Notes: a model not told the origin generated them from the letters alone. Counted from the first letter of the stretch, positions 27,117 to 35,040 are shown. The stretch: 64,000 nt of DNA from Thermoplasmata archaeon (GCA_028864975.1 JAGWLG010000011.1:26081-90080), one strand, 5' to 3'. Program-made: numbers and translations.

Positions 27117-27577
27117 CTTCACGGGACCCGTCTCCGGGTTCTTGATGGTGCCGTCGCGGTGGTGGCACCTTTGTTCCTCCTTGAGCCCGGATGGCCCGAG
27201 CACCGCCCCCGCACGTCAATAGGGGGGGCTCTTCGCGTCTCGCCGGGACCGGATAGTCTCGTGCCGCCCCTCGGTTCAGTCGCGATGCCAGAGCCCCGAT
27301 GGACGAGGACAGGCGGCGCCCATCCCTATCCACCCAGGAATCTCCCGTTGTTCTCGTCACCTCTCTACCTTTCCCCTGGTCAAGGCGCCCGTTCGTGATG
27401 TCCGGTTCTGACCCGCGTGGAACCCTGAGGGTCCAGCAGCGCGTGGGACTGACCCTCGGGACACCCGCCCCTCGGGGGATGAATTGGAATCCACCAATTC
27501 TCTAAGACCTCCCAGCCGAGATGAGGCTCGAACCGGCCCAACTCCTCGAGGGCGAGGGCGGTCAAGAGCGTGGGACC
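27117..27577. other. Intergenic region between the ANT(6)-like gene and mfnB
   Basis: About 460 bases with no recognisable protein or RNA gene. It holds a perfect inverted repeat, GAATTGG...CCAATTC (27481-27500), and smaller palindromes such as ACCCTGAGGGT near 27421. It must contain the promoters of the two divergent genes, but no single TATA box stands out. Confidence 0.4.
27481..27500. promoter_or_regulatory. Inverted repeat GAATTGG-6-CCAATTC upstream of mfnB
   Basis: Two perfect seven-base arms with a six-base spacer, in an AT-rich island of GC-rich DNA, 78 bases before the mfnB ATG at 27578. The symmetric geometry suits a dimeric regulator controlling the mfnB operon. The repeat could also lie in the 5' leader as a hairpin. 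Confidence 0.4.
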
Positions 27578-28342
27578 ATGATGTTGATGGTGAGCGTCCA
27601 GGACCTCAAGGAGGCCCGAGAGAGCGTCGCCGGCGGCGCGGACATCGTCGATGTCAAGAACCTCCAGGAGGCGCTGGTCGGTTCCAACTTCCCCCCGGTG
27701 GTCCGTGAGGTCCGAAGGGCGTTCCCGAAGCGCATCCACGTGAGCGTAACCTTGGGGGTCGCGCCCAACCAACCCGGCACGGTGGCCATGGCCGTGTATG
27801 GCGCCGCCGCGCTCGAGGCGACCTCGGTCAAGGTCGGGTTCGTCCAGACGCACTACGCCACGGCGCTCGACATCCTCAAGGAGAGCCGAAGGGCGCTCGA
27901 AGGCTCGCAGACGAAGCTCATCGCCGCGACCTTCGCGGACGCTCCCCTTTTCCCCGGTGGCATCGACCCCAAACTGGTGGTCCGACTGGGGAAGGAGAGC
28001 CGCAGCGATGGGATCCTCATCGACACCCTGACCAAGGATGGCAGGAACCTCTTCGACTTCCTGGACGAGGCCACGCTTCGTTCGCTCGTCACCGAGGGCA
28101 AGGAGGCGGGGATGAGCACGGCCCTCTCCGGTCACCTGAGGATCCCGAACCTGAACGCCCTCGTCCGGATCAACCCGGACATCGTGGGGGTCCGGGGCGC
28201 GGTCTGCGCCAACGGGGACCGGGAGAAAGGCGCGGTCGCCGCCTCGGCCGTAGCGAGGCTCCGCACCGAGCTTGACGCGAGGCTCACCGGCAGGGTCGAT
28301 GTCTACTCGGAACCTGGCCCCCCCGACGTGCTGGTGGCCTGA
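27578..28342 (+). CDS. mfnB: (5-formylfuran-3-yl)methyl phosphate synthase (MfnB family)
   Basis: A 254-residue MfnB homologue. In methanogens MfnB condenses two glyceraldehyde-3-phosphate molecules into 4-(hydroxymethyl)-2-furaldehyde phosphate, the furan precursor of methanofuran. Starting at 27578 the numbering matches the Methanocaldococcus enzyme as I recall it: Asp25 and Lys27 in 'DIVDVKN' and Lys85 in SVKVGF. The second lysine region is at D149 and K153 ('LIDTLTKDG'). All catalytic residues are therefore present. An in-frame ATG at 27521 would add 19 non-homologous residues. The gene heads a tight operon with TusA-like, DapA-like and GTP-cyclohydrolase-II-like genes. Its presence in an apparent non-methanogen is notable. 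Confidence 0.9.
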   Translation: MMLMVSVQDLKEARESVAGGADIVDVKNLQEALVGSNFPPVVREVRRAFPKRIHVSVTLGVAPNQPGTVAMAVYGAAALEATSVKVGFVQTHYATALDILKESRRALEGSQTKLIAATFADAPLFPGGIDPKLVVRLGKESRSDGILIDTLTKDGRNLFDFLDEATLRSLVTEGKEAGMSTALSGHLRIPNLNALVRINPDIVGVRGAVCANGDREKGAVAASAVARLRTELDARLTGRVDVYSEPGPPDVLVA

Positions 28343-28352
28343 GGGAGCGAAC

Positions 28353-28619
28353 ATGCCTCCTGTCGCACTGACCATCGATGGGACGGACCGGACCTGCAAG
28401 GGGGTCATCGCGAAGCTCGAGACCGGCCTCCATGACCTTCCAGTGGGGAGCCTCTTCATGGCGATCGTCGGCGACGTACCGACCCGTGTCGATGTGCGGG
28501 CCTGGGCCGACCGGAGGGGGCACCGCGTGCTCGAGGACCGTACCCGCGATCGAGGAGGCGGCTTCGAGCTCCTACTCGCCAAAGGGCCTTCCATGGACCA
28601 CGGCGAGATCGGGAGCTGA
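28353..28619 (+). CDS. TusA-like small protein without the CPxP motif
   Basis: An 88-residue protein with the beta-alpha-beta-alpha-beta pattern of TusA/SirA sulfur carriers: 'VALTIDG', helix 'VIAKLETGLHDLPVG', strand 'FMAIVGDV', then the family-like 'DVRAWADRRGHRVLEDR' and 'GFELLLAKG'. The usual CPxP at the first helix is replaced by 'RTCKGV', leaving one cysteine (C15) close to the expected position. It could be a sulfur carrier, a chaperone or a structural partner. The ATG is 10 bases after the mfnB stop and follows GAGGGAG, so it is translated as part of the operon. Confidence 0.65.
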   Translation: MPPVALTIDGTDRTCKGVIAKLETGLHDLPVGSLFMAIVGDVPTRVDVRAWADRRGHRVLEDRTRDRGGGFELLLAKGPSMDHGEIGS

Positions 28620-28630
28620 GGGAGGGGGCG

Positions 28631-29662
28631 ATGAGGTACACCCGGAAGGAGGCGAAGTCCTGGGCCCGTGAGAAGATGGTCGGTCAGTGGACGACCATGA
28701 TGACCCCCTTCTCCACGGACGGGGAGCTGGACCTTCGCGGACTCGCCTCCAACATCGAGCGCGTTCTCCAGCTCGGCACGAAGGGGCTGGGCTTCTCCTG
28801 GAACATGGGGGAGTTCTGGAGCCTGACCCACGAGGAGCGGCTTCGTCTCATGGAGGCGGTCCCTCCTCTCGTCCGCGGCCGTGCCTTGACCGCCTTTCAA
28901 GTGACCCACACGTCTGAGCGCGAGGTGGTCGCGCTCGCCCGACGAGCTCAGGAGCTGGGGTACGACCTAGCGATCCTCGCGGCCCCCTACATCATGACGA
29001 AGACCGAGGAGCAGGTCCTGGACTTCGTCTCCCGCGTTGCGAATCAGGTGGACCTGGGCCTGGCGTTCTACAACTCTCCTCAGTTCGGCATCGTCCTCTC
29101 GGCCAAGGCCCTTTCCACGATGGCGGATCTTCCGACCCTGGTCGCCATCAAGGAAGCGAGCTTCAACCTCTCCCTCTCGATCGACACGCACCTGCAGGCC
29201 GGGGCGAAGGCGGTGGTCAGCGTGCCGGACGAGGAGATCTTCTTCGTCGGGGAGCCGTACGGGATCCACCAGCAGGTGATGTTCGCCAACACCAGCGACT
29301 GGCGCTTCGACACCCCCTCCCGGCATGACTACGTCCGGTTCATCGACCTCGCGACGCGCGGCGACCTCGAGGAGGCGCGGGCCCTCTATCCCAGGATCTG
29401 GCCCGTGAAGCGCGTCTCCCGGAAGTGGTGGGGAAAGCTCGCCGGCAGGACCGGTGGTGCCCTCCCTGTCCAGATGGTGAAGTACTGGGGGGAGCTAGTC
29501 GGGATGGTCCATGGGCCGGTCCGCCCCCCGGTCCTGCCGCTCACCTCGGCGGAGATGACGGAGCTCCGCTCAGACCTGGAGCCCCTCGGGCTCCTCCAGG
29601 GAGGACAAGAGAGGTCCAAGGGGGGAAGGGCATCGTATGGTCCTGCCATCATCGCGCCCTGA
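28631..29662 (+). CDS. DapA/NAL-family Schiff-base aldolase
   Basis: A 343-residue TIM-barrel protein of the dihydrodipicolinate synthase / N-acetylneuraminate lyase superfamily. It shows 'MMTPFSTDGELDLRGL' at the first strand, Tyr147 in AFYNSP and the Schiff-base Lys174 in VAIKEAS. It departs from true DapA at the substrate loop ('GFSWNMGEFWSLTHEER' instead of the GTTGE motif), so the substrate is probably not pyruvate plus aspartate semialdehyde. The C-terminus is about 40 residues longer than usual. The ATG has a GGAGGG ribosome site and lies 11 bases after the TusA-like gene; the end overlaps the next gene by 26 bases. An aldolase step related to the furan made by MfnB is an inference. 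Confidence 0.8.
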   Translation: MRYTRKEAKSWAREKMVGQWTTMMTPFSTDGELDLRGLASNIERVLQLGTKGLGFSWNMGEFWSLTHEERLRLMEAVPPLVRGRALTAFQVTHTSEREVVALARRAQELGYDLAILAAPYIMTKTEEQVLDFVSRVANQVDLGLAFYNSPQFGIVLSAKALSTMADLPTLVAIKEASFNLSLSIDTHLQAGAKAVVSVPDEEIFFVGEPYGIHQQVMFANTSDWRFDTPSRHDYVRFIDLATRGDLEEARALYPRIWPVKRVSRKWWGKLAGRTGGALPVQMVKYWGELVGMVHGPVRPPVLPLTSAEMTELRSDLEPLGLLQGGQERSKGGRASYGPAIIAP

Positions 29663-30449
29663 GGACGAGCTCGCTCTCGGGCGGGTCCGTGAGGGCCTTC
29701 GGCCGATGCGCCAGACCTTCACCGTGGTCGATGGCGGTCGAAGGGTCCGCCTTCGCGTGTCCAGGGTCGGGGTTGGTGCCCTCCTCACCAGGTACGGCCG
29801 GTTCTACCAGAGCGAGTTCGAGGTCTCGGACCGCTGGCGTCGCTACGCGGTCCTCTCTCCGGGAGAGCTCGGCGAGCGGCTCCTTCCGAGGCTCGACCGG
29901 GGGAGGGCGCTCCCCCTTCGGATCGATTCGGGATGCGACACGGGACAGACAGGGGGCGACCTGACCTGCGACTGCCGAGCGCAGCTTGACCGGTCCCTCC
30001 AGAGGATGGCGCGGCGCCACCGGGGCTTTGTGATCCGCGTCCCGGAGCAAGAGGGGAAGGGGTGGGGTCTCCACCACAAGCTCGCAGCGCATTGGCTGCA
30101 GGAGCAGCTTGGCATCAGCAACCTGGAAGCGGTGAGCCGACTCGACCCGGGAGCGGAGCTCGACCAGCGGACGTACGGGGGCGTGGCGGCCGTGCTCAGG
30201 TCCCTCGGGGTTCCCGTGGGGGCTCGCCTCCAGCTGATGACGAACAACCCGGAGAAGGTCCGTGGCCTGGAGGCGAACGGCTTCCGCGTGGTCCGGGAGC
30301 CTCTGGTCATCCGTCCGACGCCGTTGACCCGCCTCAACCTCATGGCGAAGCAGCGGGTCCTCCACCACATCGGGCTGGTCCCGGAGGAGAAGGAGGAGCG
30401 TCGGAACGCGGCTGGGGACGCGAGGACCCGAGTTCCGATCACGGCGTGA
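29637..30449 (+). CDS. GTP cyclohydrolase II-like (RibA-like) protein
   Basis: A 270-residue protein whose residues 95-240 match GTP cyclohydrolase II. The zinc cysteines are C100, C111 and C113 ('DLTCDC'), the phosphate-binding QEGKGWGL is at 138-145, the catalytic Asp/Arg pair is D176 and R178 in 'LDQRTYG', and TNNPEK is at 202-207. In RibA these release formate and pyrophosphate from GTP. The N-terminal 90 residues do not resemble standard RibA. Archaea normally use a type III enzyme for riboflavin, and here the gene is coupled to an mfnB operon by a 26-base overlap, so a role outside riboflavin is possible. A later start, for example Met24, cannot be excluded. Confidence 0.75.
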   Translation: MVLPSSRPEDELALGRVREGLRPMRQTFTVVDGGRRVRLRVSRVGVGALLTRYGRFYQSEFEVSDRWRRYAVLSPGELGERLLPRLDRGRALPLRIDSGCDTGQTGGDLTCDCRAQLDRSLQRMARRHRGFVIRVPEQEGKGWGLHHKLAAHWLQEQLGISNLEAVSRLDPGAELDQRTYGGVAAVLRSLGVPVGARLQLMTNNPEKVRGLEANGFRVVREPLVIRPTPLTRLNLMAKQRVLHHIGLVPEEKEERRNAAGDARTRVPITA

Positions 30450-30503
30450 ACCTCCGCGCGGCTCGGAGCGCGCACGGGTGTGCGTGAACTTGGAGAGACT
30501 GAC

Positions 30504-30535
30504 GAGAATAGTACTCTCCGCGGGAAGTGTTTAGG
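30504..30535 (+). promoter_or_regulatory. hsp20 promoter with upstream imperfect palindrome
   Basis: A 15-base imperfect palindrome, GAGAATAGTACTCTC (30504-30518, one mismatched pair), lies 11 bases before a TATA-like TTTAGG (30530-30535). That box is 27-32 bases before the hsp20 ATG, giving a leaderless transcript. The palindrome occupies the factor-B recognition/upstream region and is a good candidate for a heat-shock regulator site. Confidence 0.45.
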
Positions 30536-30561
30536 CTCCGAGCGGAGCGGGAAAGGAAAGC

Positions 30562-31053
30562 ATGCTCGCAAAGAAACCCCACCCGACGACCACGACGACC
30601 ACCCTGCGGACGACCCCGGCCCGGGGTTTGTCGAACTACATGGACCAGCTCTTCGAGAACTTCCGGGAAGAAATGATGACGGGGCTCCTCCCCCGGTCGA
30701 CCCTCTTCGAAGGATGGCCCAGTGGACGTTGGTTCCCTGCCCTTCTGGATGTGGAGGACAAGGGAAGCACCTACGAGATCCGCACGGACCTCCCCGGTGC
30801 CCGGAAGGACGAGATCGAGGTGAAGGTCTCGGGGCACAGCCTCCAGATCCAGGCTCAACAGACCCACGAGCTCTCCGAGGAGAGGAAGAACTACCTGTGC
30901 CACGAAAGGACCTACGGAGGATTCGAGAGGACCGTCGATCTCCCGGAGGACGTCGTCCCGGAGAAGATCTCGGCTCAGTACAAGGACGGGGTCCTGATGG
31001 TGAGCGTCCCCAAGGCGCACCCGGTCCCCGAAAGAAAGATCCCGGTCGGCTGA
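30562..31053 (+). CDS. hsp20: Small heat-shock protein (Hsp20/alpha-crystallin)
   Basis: A 163-residue small heat-shock chaperone that holds unfolding proteins in the cytoplasm. After a Thr-rich N-terminus and the short helix 'MDQLFENFREEMM', the alpha-crystallin domain runs about 60-152: 'PALLDVEDKGSTYEIRTDLPG', 'RTYGGFERTVDLPEDV', and the family end motif 'YKDGVLMVSVPK'. The C-terminal 'ERKIPVG' carries the I-x-V/I anchor used in oligomer assembly. It is separate from the operon upstream, and the promoter with a palindrome is described under its own entry. Confidence 0.92.
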   Translation: MLAKKPHPTTTTTTLRTTPARGLSNYMDQLFENFREEMMTGLLPRSTLFEGWPSGRWFPALLDVEDKGSTYEIRTDLPGARKDEIEVKVSGHSLQIQAQQTHELSEERKNYLCHERTYGGFERTVDLPEDVVPEKISAQYKDGVLMVSVPKAHPVPERKIPVG

Positions 31054-31481
31054 ACCCTCGCCACCCGGGCTGCCCGGTCGGAGCTTATCGCCGCTCCGAC
31101 CGGGGGAGGAAGGTGCAAGATTCCCCCGCGCACACGCGACCTCGAACTTCGGGTCCGTCACCTGTCGTCCACGTGCTCACCGACATGAACGGGCCCGTTC
31201 ATGGCCCCGAACGTGAGTGTCTTCCCATATGTCGAGCTCGATCGCGCAGCGCTTCTGGGGCCTCTGGCCCAGCCGCGGGACCCATGGGTCGCCGTCGGCC
31301 CCCAGTCCCCGGTCCCACCGGCGGGAAGGTGATGACCTCGAGGTCGCACTTCGTGAGGCCTTGAGAGAACTCTCGAAGGTTCGCACAGGTCCGCGGCAGA
31401 GTGTCGCGCCGTGACCTCCAGGCCACTACGTTAGCTTCGGGATCGCGACCGTTCAATTCCTACCCCCAGCATCCCCCCCGG
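31054..31481. other. Intergenic region after hsp20
   Basis: About 430 bases without a convincing gene. Two overlapping minus-strand frames (31177-31386 and 31199-31456) contain protein-like pieces such as 'NLREFSQGLTKCDLEVITF' and 'RCAIELDIWEDTHVRGHE' in different frames. They could be remnants of a frameshifted gene, but no family is recognisable. Confidence 0.25.
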
Positions 31482-31754
31482 ATGAGGAGCACCACGACCT
31501 TTCGCCCCGCCATGCGGTGGATGATCGAGGCGGACGGACGGGGGTCCGAGCTCCGTGAAGGACGCTCCTGGCCTCAGACCACCCGAGCGAGTGCGCCACG
31601 CGACGTGGAACCGGCCTTCCGCGAACTGATGCGGGAGATCGAGGGCCTGCAGGACCGGACCCGTTTGAACCTGGAGATGATCCGGCTCGAGATCGGGAAC
31701 GGAAAGGCCCCGGGTCCGAGGGACCGGTCGCGGGAGAGACCTCAGCCACGGTAG
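31482..31754 (+). CDS. Possible small helical protein, uncertain
   Basis: A 90-residue candidate from an ATG at 31482 (the frame is open from 31401). The C-terminal half 'VEPAFRELMREIEGLQDRTRLNLEMIRLEIGNGK' is a regular amphipathic helix, suggesting a short coiled coil, with a basic Pro/Arg end. Nothing in the sequence identifies a function. It lies 100 bases before porG on the same strand. It may be a real small protein or a chance frame in GC-rich DNA. Confidence 0.3.
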   Translation: MRSTTTFRPAMRWMIEADGRGSELREGRSWPQTTRASAPRDVEPAFRELMREIEGLQDRTRLNLEMIRLEIGNGKAPGPRDRSRERPQPR

Positions 31755-31854
31755 CCGCTCCGGCGGAGCGCCTTCGTCGGGTCGGTGGCCCGGCTCCTCG
31801 GTGCCTCACCCGTGCGGTCGTACCGATTAGCCCCGGCCCCGCGTCGCCTCCTCG

Positions 31855-32457
31855 ATGGAGAGGTCGACGGGAGCTCCCCTTCCGGGAGGGCGGGGACTCT
31901 ACGAGGTGCGTTTCCACGGTCGAGGAGGACAAGGCACGGTCATCGCCTCGGTCCTGCTCGCCGAGGCCGCCTTTCATGAGGGAAAGGGGGTCCAGGCGTT
32001 CCCTTTCTTCGGCGTCGAGCGAAGGGGAGCCCCCGTCGTCGCGCACACGCGGATCGCGGACGGACAGATCCGTCTCGCGTGCGATGTCGACCGCCCTGAC
32101 GCCCTCATCGTCATGGACCCCTCGCTCATCTCGAGCGTCGCGGGGCCCTCCCTGAAGGCCTTGCGGCCCGGAGGTTTCGCCCTTCTCAATTCCTCAAGGT
32201 CGGCGAAGGAACTGGGCCTCTCGGACGTGGCCGGCCACGTCGTCTGCTTCGATGCCTCGACCATCGCCCGGGAGCACGGGCTCGGCTCCGCCGCGAGCCC
32301 CATCGTGAACACGGTCGTGCTGGGAGCGTTCTCCCGCCTTACCGGGGTCGTCTCCTGGCCCTCCCTGCGAGCTGCGATCGAAAAGAAGGTCCCCACGAAG
32401 ACCGAGGCGAACATCGCCGCCGCCCAGAAGGCCTACACGGCCAAGGGGTCCCCGTGA
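31855..32457 (+). CDS. porG: 2-oxoacid:ferredoxin oxidoreductase, gamma subunit
   Basis: A 200-residue gamma subunit of a pyruvate (or branched-chain 2-oxoacid):ferredoxin oxidoreductase. Signature features are 'VRFHGRGGQGTVIAS' near the N-terminus, 'AFPFFGVERRGAPVVAHTRI', and the C-terminal 'PTKTEANIAAAQKAY'. It forms the first gene of a four-gene operon porGDAB, and its stop overlaps the porD GTG start by four bases. A TATA-like GATTAG (31825-31830) lies about 27 bases before the ATG, so the operon probably has a leaderless promoter here. The substrate (pyruvate, 2-oxoisovalerate or 2-ketoglutarate) cannot be fixed from this subunit. Confidence 0.93.
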   Translation: MERSTGAPLPGGRGLYEVRFHGRGGQGTVIASVLLAEAAFHEGKGVQAFPFFGVERRGAPVVAHTRIADGQIRLACDVDRPDALIVMDPSLISSVAGPSLKALRPGGFALLNSSRSAKELGLSDVAGHVVCFDASTIAREHGLGSAASPIVNTVVLGAFSRLTGVVSWPSLRAAIEKKVPTKTEANIAAAQKAYTAKGSP

Positions 32458-32726
32458 CGCGTCTCGATTCCCGAGAGATCACCGTCCCCTACGCCTGGCG
32501 GTCGACGCGGGAGATCTCCTCGGCCGCCTCTTGGCGCTCCCAGCGGCCGATCCTGGAGCTCGACAAGTGCACCGGTTGCATGGTCTGCTGGAAGTTCTGT
32601 CCCGAGCCGGCGATCATCCCCGACGGGAAGAAGGTCCGGTTCGACCTCTCCGCCTGCAAGGGGTGCGGCGTCTGCGAGGAGACCTGCGCACCGAGGGCCA
32701 TCCACATGGAGACGGAGGGGCTCTGA
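32454..32726 (+). CDS. porD: 2-oxoacid:ferredoxin oxidoreductase, delta (2[4Fe-4S] ferredoxin) subunit
   Basis: A 90-residue electron-transfer subunit with two complete [4Fe-4S] motifs: C39, C42, C45, C49 (CTGCMVCWKFC) and C68, C71, C74, C78 (CKGCGVCEETC). Each is followed by the usual proline or Ala-Pro. It carries electrons from the catalytic dimer to ferredoxin. The N-terminal 'VPYAWRSTREISSAASWRSQRPILEL' is typical of PorD. The GTG start overlaps porG (GTGA) and the TGA overlaps the porA ATG by one base, so translation is tightly coupled. Confidence 0.93.
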   Translation: MTRLDSREITVPYAWRSTREISSAASWRSQRPILELDKCTGCMVCWKFCPEPAIIPDGKKVRFDLSACKGCGVCEETCAPRAIHMETEGL

Positions 32727-33904
32727 TGGCGGCGGAACTGCTGAGCGGGAACCAGGCCGTGGGGGAGGCCGTCCGCCTCGCCAAGGCCCAGGTCGTCTCC
32801 GCCTATCCCATCACGCCGCAGACCACGATCGTGGAACATCTGGCGGAGCTCATCGGTTCACGCCGTCTCGCTGCGGACTACATCACCGTCGAGAGCGAGC
32901 ACTCCGCGATGGCCGCGTGCATCGGGGCCTCCCTTGCGGGCGCGAGGACCTTCACGGCGACCTCCAGCCAGGGCCTCGCGCTGATGCACGAGATGCTCCA
33001 CTGGGCGAGCGGGCAGAGGGCTCCGATCGTCATGGCCAACGTCAACCGGGCGCTGGCGCCCCCATGGAACATCTGGGTCGACCACTCGGACTCGATGTCC
33101 CAGCGCGACACCGGATGGATCCAGCTCTACGCCGAGACGAACCAGGAGGCCCTCGACACGGTCCTCCAGGCCTTCCGCGTCGCCGAAGACCCGTCGATCA
33201 TGCTCCCCGCGATGGTGATGCTGGACGCCTTCGTCCTCTCGCACACCTACATGCCGGTCGAGCTACCCGATGCCCGCGTCGTCGATCGCTTCCTGCCCTC
33301 GTTCTCGCCGGTCGAGAAGCTCACGCCAGGGAGCATGCAGCTCTTCGGCTCCTTCTCCCCGCCGAACCTCTGCTTCATGGAGCTGCGGTCCGCCATGGCG
33401 GAGGCCATGGGTCGGGCACGCGGGCTCCTGCTCCGGGCGAGCAAGGAGTATGCCGAGCTCACCGGTCGGCCTGCGCTCGGGCTCGTCGAGGAGTACCGCA
33501 CCGAGGGCGCGGACGTGGTCCTCCTCGCCGCCGGGTCGCTGGCCGCGACGGCCCGGGACGCGGTCGACCTCCTGCAGAACGAGGGAAAGAGGGTCGGGCT
33601 CGTCCGGGTCCGGGCCTTCCGCCCGTTCCCGGAGAAGGAGGTCCGTGCCCTGGGGCGGCGGTTCGGGACCCTGGGCGTGCTCGACCGAGCCTACTCGTAT
33701 GGCGCCGGGGGTCCGATCGCTTCCGAGGTACGTGCCGCCCTCTACGGGCTACCGCGTCCACCCAGGGTCGCCTCGTTCATCCTGGGGCTGGGGGGCCGGG
33801 ATGTGCGACCTGACGACCTGGTGAAGCTCTATCGCCGTCTGCTCAGAGGGGAGACCCCGAAGGAAGAGTGGGTGGGGCTCCACGCACCCGCGGGAGGGAC
33901 CTGA
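32726..33904 (+). CDS. porA: 2-oxoacid:ferredoxin oxidoreductase, alpha subunit
   Basis: A 392-residue alpha subunit. It begins 'LLSGNQAVGEAVRLAKAQVV' and has the family motif YPITPQTTIVE, 'VESEHSAMAACIGASLAGARTFTATSSQGLALMHE' in the thiamine-pyrophosphate Pyr domain, and a C-terminal domain with 'VGLVRVRAFRPFP' and 'VLDRAYSYGAGGP'. Together with PorB it binds thiamine pyrophosphate and oxidatively decarboxylates a 2-oxoacid to acyl-CoA. The ATG is fixed by the TGATG junction with porD. Two bases separate its stop from the porB ATG. Confidence 0.94.
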   Translation: MAAELLSGNQAVGEAVRLAKAQVVSAYPITPQTTIVEHLAELIGSRRLAADYITVESEHSAMAACIGASLAGARTFTATSSQGLALMHEMLHWASGQRAPIVMANVNRALAPPWNIWVDHSDSMSQRDTGWIQLYAETNQEALDTVLQAFRVAEDPSIMLPAMVMLDAFVLSHTYMPVELPDARVVDRFLPSFSPVEKLTPGSMQLFGSFSPPNLCFMELRSAMAEAMGRARGLLLRASKEYAELTGRPALGLVEEYRTEGADVVLLAAGSLAATARDAVDLLQNEGKRVGLVRVRAFRPFPEKEVRALGRRFGTLGVLDRAYSYGAGGPIASEVRAALYGLPRPPRVASFILGLGGRDVRPDDLVKLYRRLLRGETPKEEWVGLHAPAGGT

Positions 33905-33906
33905 CC

Positions 33907-35040
33907 ATGGCGAAGCTCACCCTCCCCGAGCGGGAGCTCGTCGAACCCGGTCACCTGGCCTGTCAGGGATGCGGGGCCGCGCTCGCGATGCGCCTCTTCC
34001 TGAAGGGGACGGGACCGGACACGGCGCTCGTCATCCCCGCCTGCTGCTGGGCCGTGATCGCGGGACCCATGCCCACGACCTGCCTCAAGGTCCCCACCGC
34101 CTTCTCCGCCTTCGAGGCGACGGCCTCGGTCGCCTCGGGGATTAAGGCCGGCCTCCGACGGACCGGTCGCGGCGAGACGCTCGTCGCGGGGTTCGCGGGC
34201 GACGGAGGGACCGCCGATATCGGGATCCAGGCGCTCTCGGGGGCGGCCGAGCGCAACGAGGACATGATCTACGTCTGCTACGACAACGAGGCGTACATGA
34301 ACACCGGGATCCAGCGGAGCGGCTCGACGCTCCCGGGGACCTGGACGACGACCACTCCCGCCGGGGTCGGCAAGACCACCCCGAAGAAGGACATGCCCGC
34401 CATCATGGCCGCGCACGCCATCCCGTACGTGGCCACGCTCAACCCGTCGTTCCCGGAGGACTTCGTCGCGAAGGTGAAGAAAGCCGCCTCGATGCACGGG
34501 CTGCGCTACCTGCACGTCCTGGCCGACTGCCCGACGGGGTGGAAGCACGACCCGTCGCTGATGGTGAAGGTGGGAAGGCTCGCGACCACGAGCCACCTCT
34601 GGCCCCTCTACGAGGTCGTCGAGGGCGCCTACCGCGTGACCTGGGAGCCGTCGAATCCGACCCCGCTCGAGGAGTATCTCAAACTGCAAGGACGCTTCGC
34701 GGGGATGAGCCCCGCCGAGGTGGCATCGTTGAAGAAGATGGTAGAGGAACGGTGGAAGGCGCTGAAAGCACGAACCACGACGGGGACCTTGGCGACGGGG
34801 AGCTCTCCGCCCTCGTCGGCCACCGTGGCACCGGTGCCGTCTGCCCCGAGTCCTCGGGCTCCCGCCCCTGCATCGACCTCCAAGATGGGTCCTCCGGCCA
34901 TTTCCGCCACCTCGAGGGCGGAGGCGGCCGAACTGCCGCTCTGCTACAAGACGGCGAAGCGTTGCGATGGGAGCTGTGGGATGCTCCAACCGGGAGGACT
35001 ATGCTGGGAGCTCTTCGCGTTGGGGCCCAGGCACTTCTGA
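33907..35040 (+). CDS. porB: 2-oxoacid:ferredoxin oxidoreductase, beta subunit, with a cysteine-rich C-terminal extension
   Basis: A 377-residue beta subunit; usual length is about 290-310. The core has the cluster-type 'CQGCGAAL' (C19, C22), the thiamine-pyrophosphate motif GDGG (98-101) with NEAYMNTG (127-134), and 'PTGWKHDPSLMVKVGRLA'. Residues about 295-335 are a Ser/Ala/Pro-rich linker, and the last 35 carry four cysteines (C346, C353, C357, C366) in 'CYKTAKRC', 'DGSCG' and 'GLCWE'. This tail is not part of known PorB subunits as I recall them and could bind a metal or an extra cluster. It ends the porGDAB operon. Confidence 0.92.
   Translation: MAKLTLPERELVEPGHLACQGCGAALAMRLFLKGTGPDTALVIPACCWAVIAGPMPTTCLKVPTAFSAFEATASVASGIKAGLRRTGRGETLVAGFAGDGGTADIGIQALSGAAERNEDMIYVCYDNEAYMNTGIQRSGSTLPGTWTTTTPAGVGKTTPKKDMPAIMAAHAIPYVATLNPSFPEDFVAKVKKAASMHGLRYLHVLADCPTGWKHDPSLMVKVGRLATTSHLWPLYEVVEGAYRVTWEPSNPTPLEEYLKLQGRFAGMSPAEVASLKKMVEERWKALKARTTTGTLATGSSPPSSATVAPVPSAPSPRAPAPASTSKMGPPAISATSRAEAAELPLCYKTAKRCDGSCGMLQPGGLCWELFALGPRHF

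Noticed and set aside
27390..27430. C/D-box sRNA (GTGATGT ... CTGA) in the mfnB upstream region
   Set aside because: The boxes are only about 34 bases apart and the internal C' box is missing; typical archaeal sRNAs are 50-65 bases.
31158..31456. Frameshifted minus-strand gene after hsp20
   Set aside because: Protein-like pieces exist in two frames, but neither matches a family I know, and GC-rich DNA gives such frames by chance.
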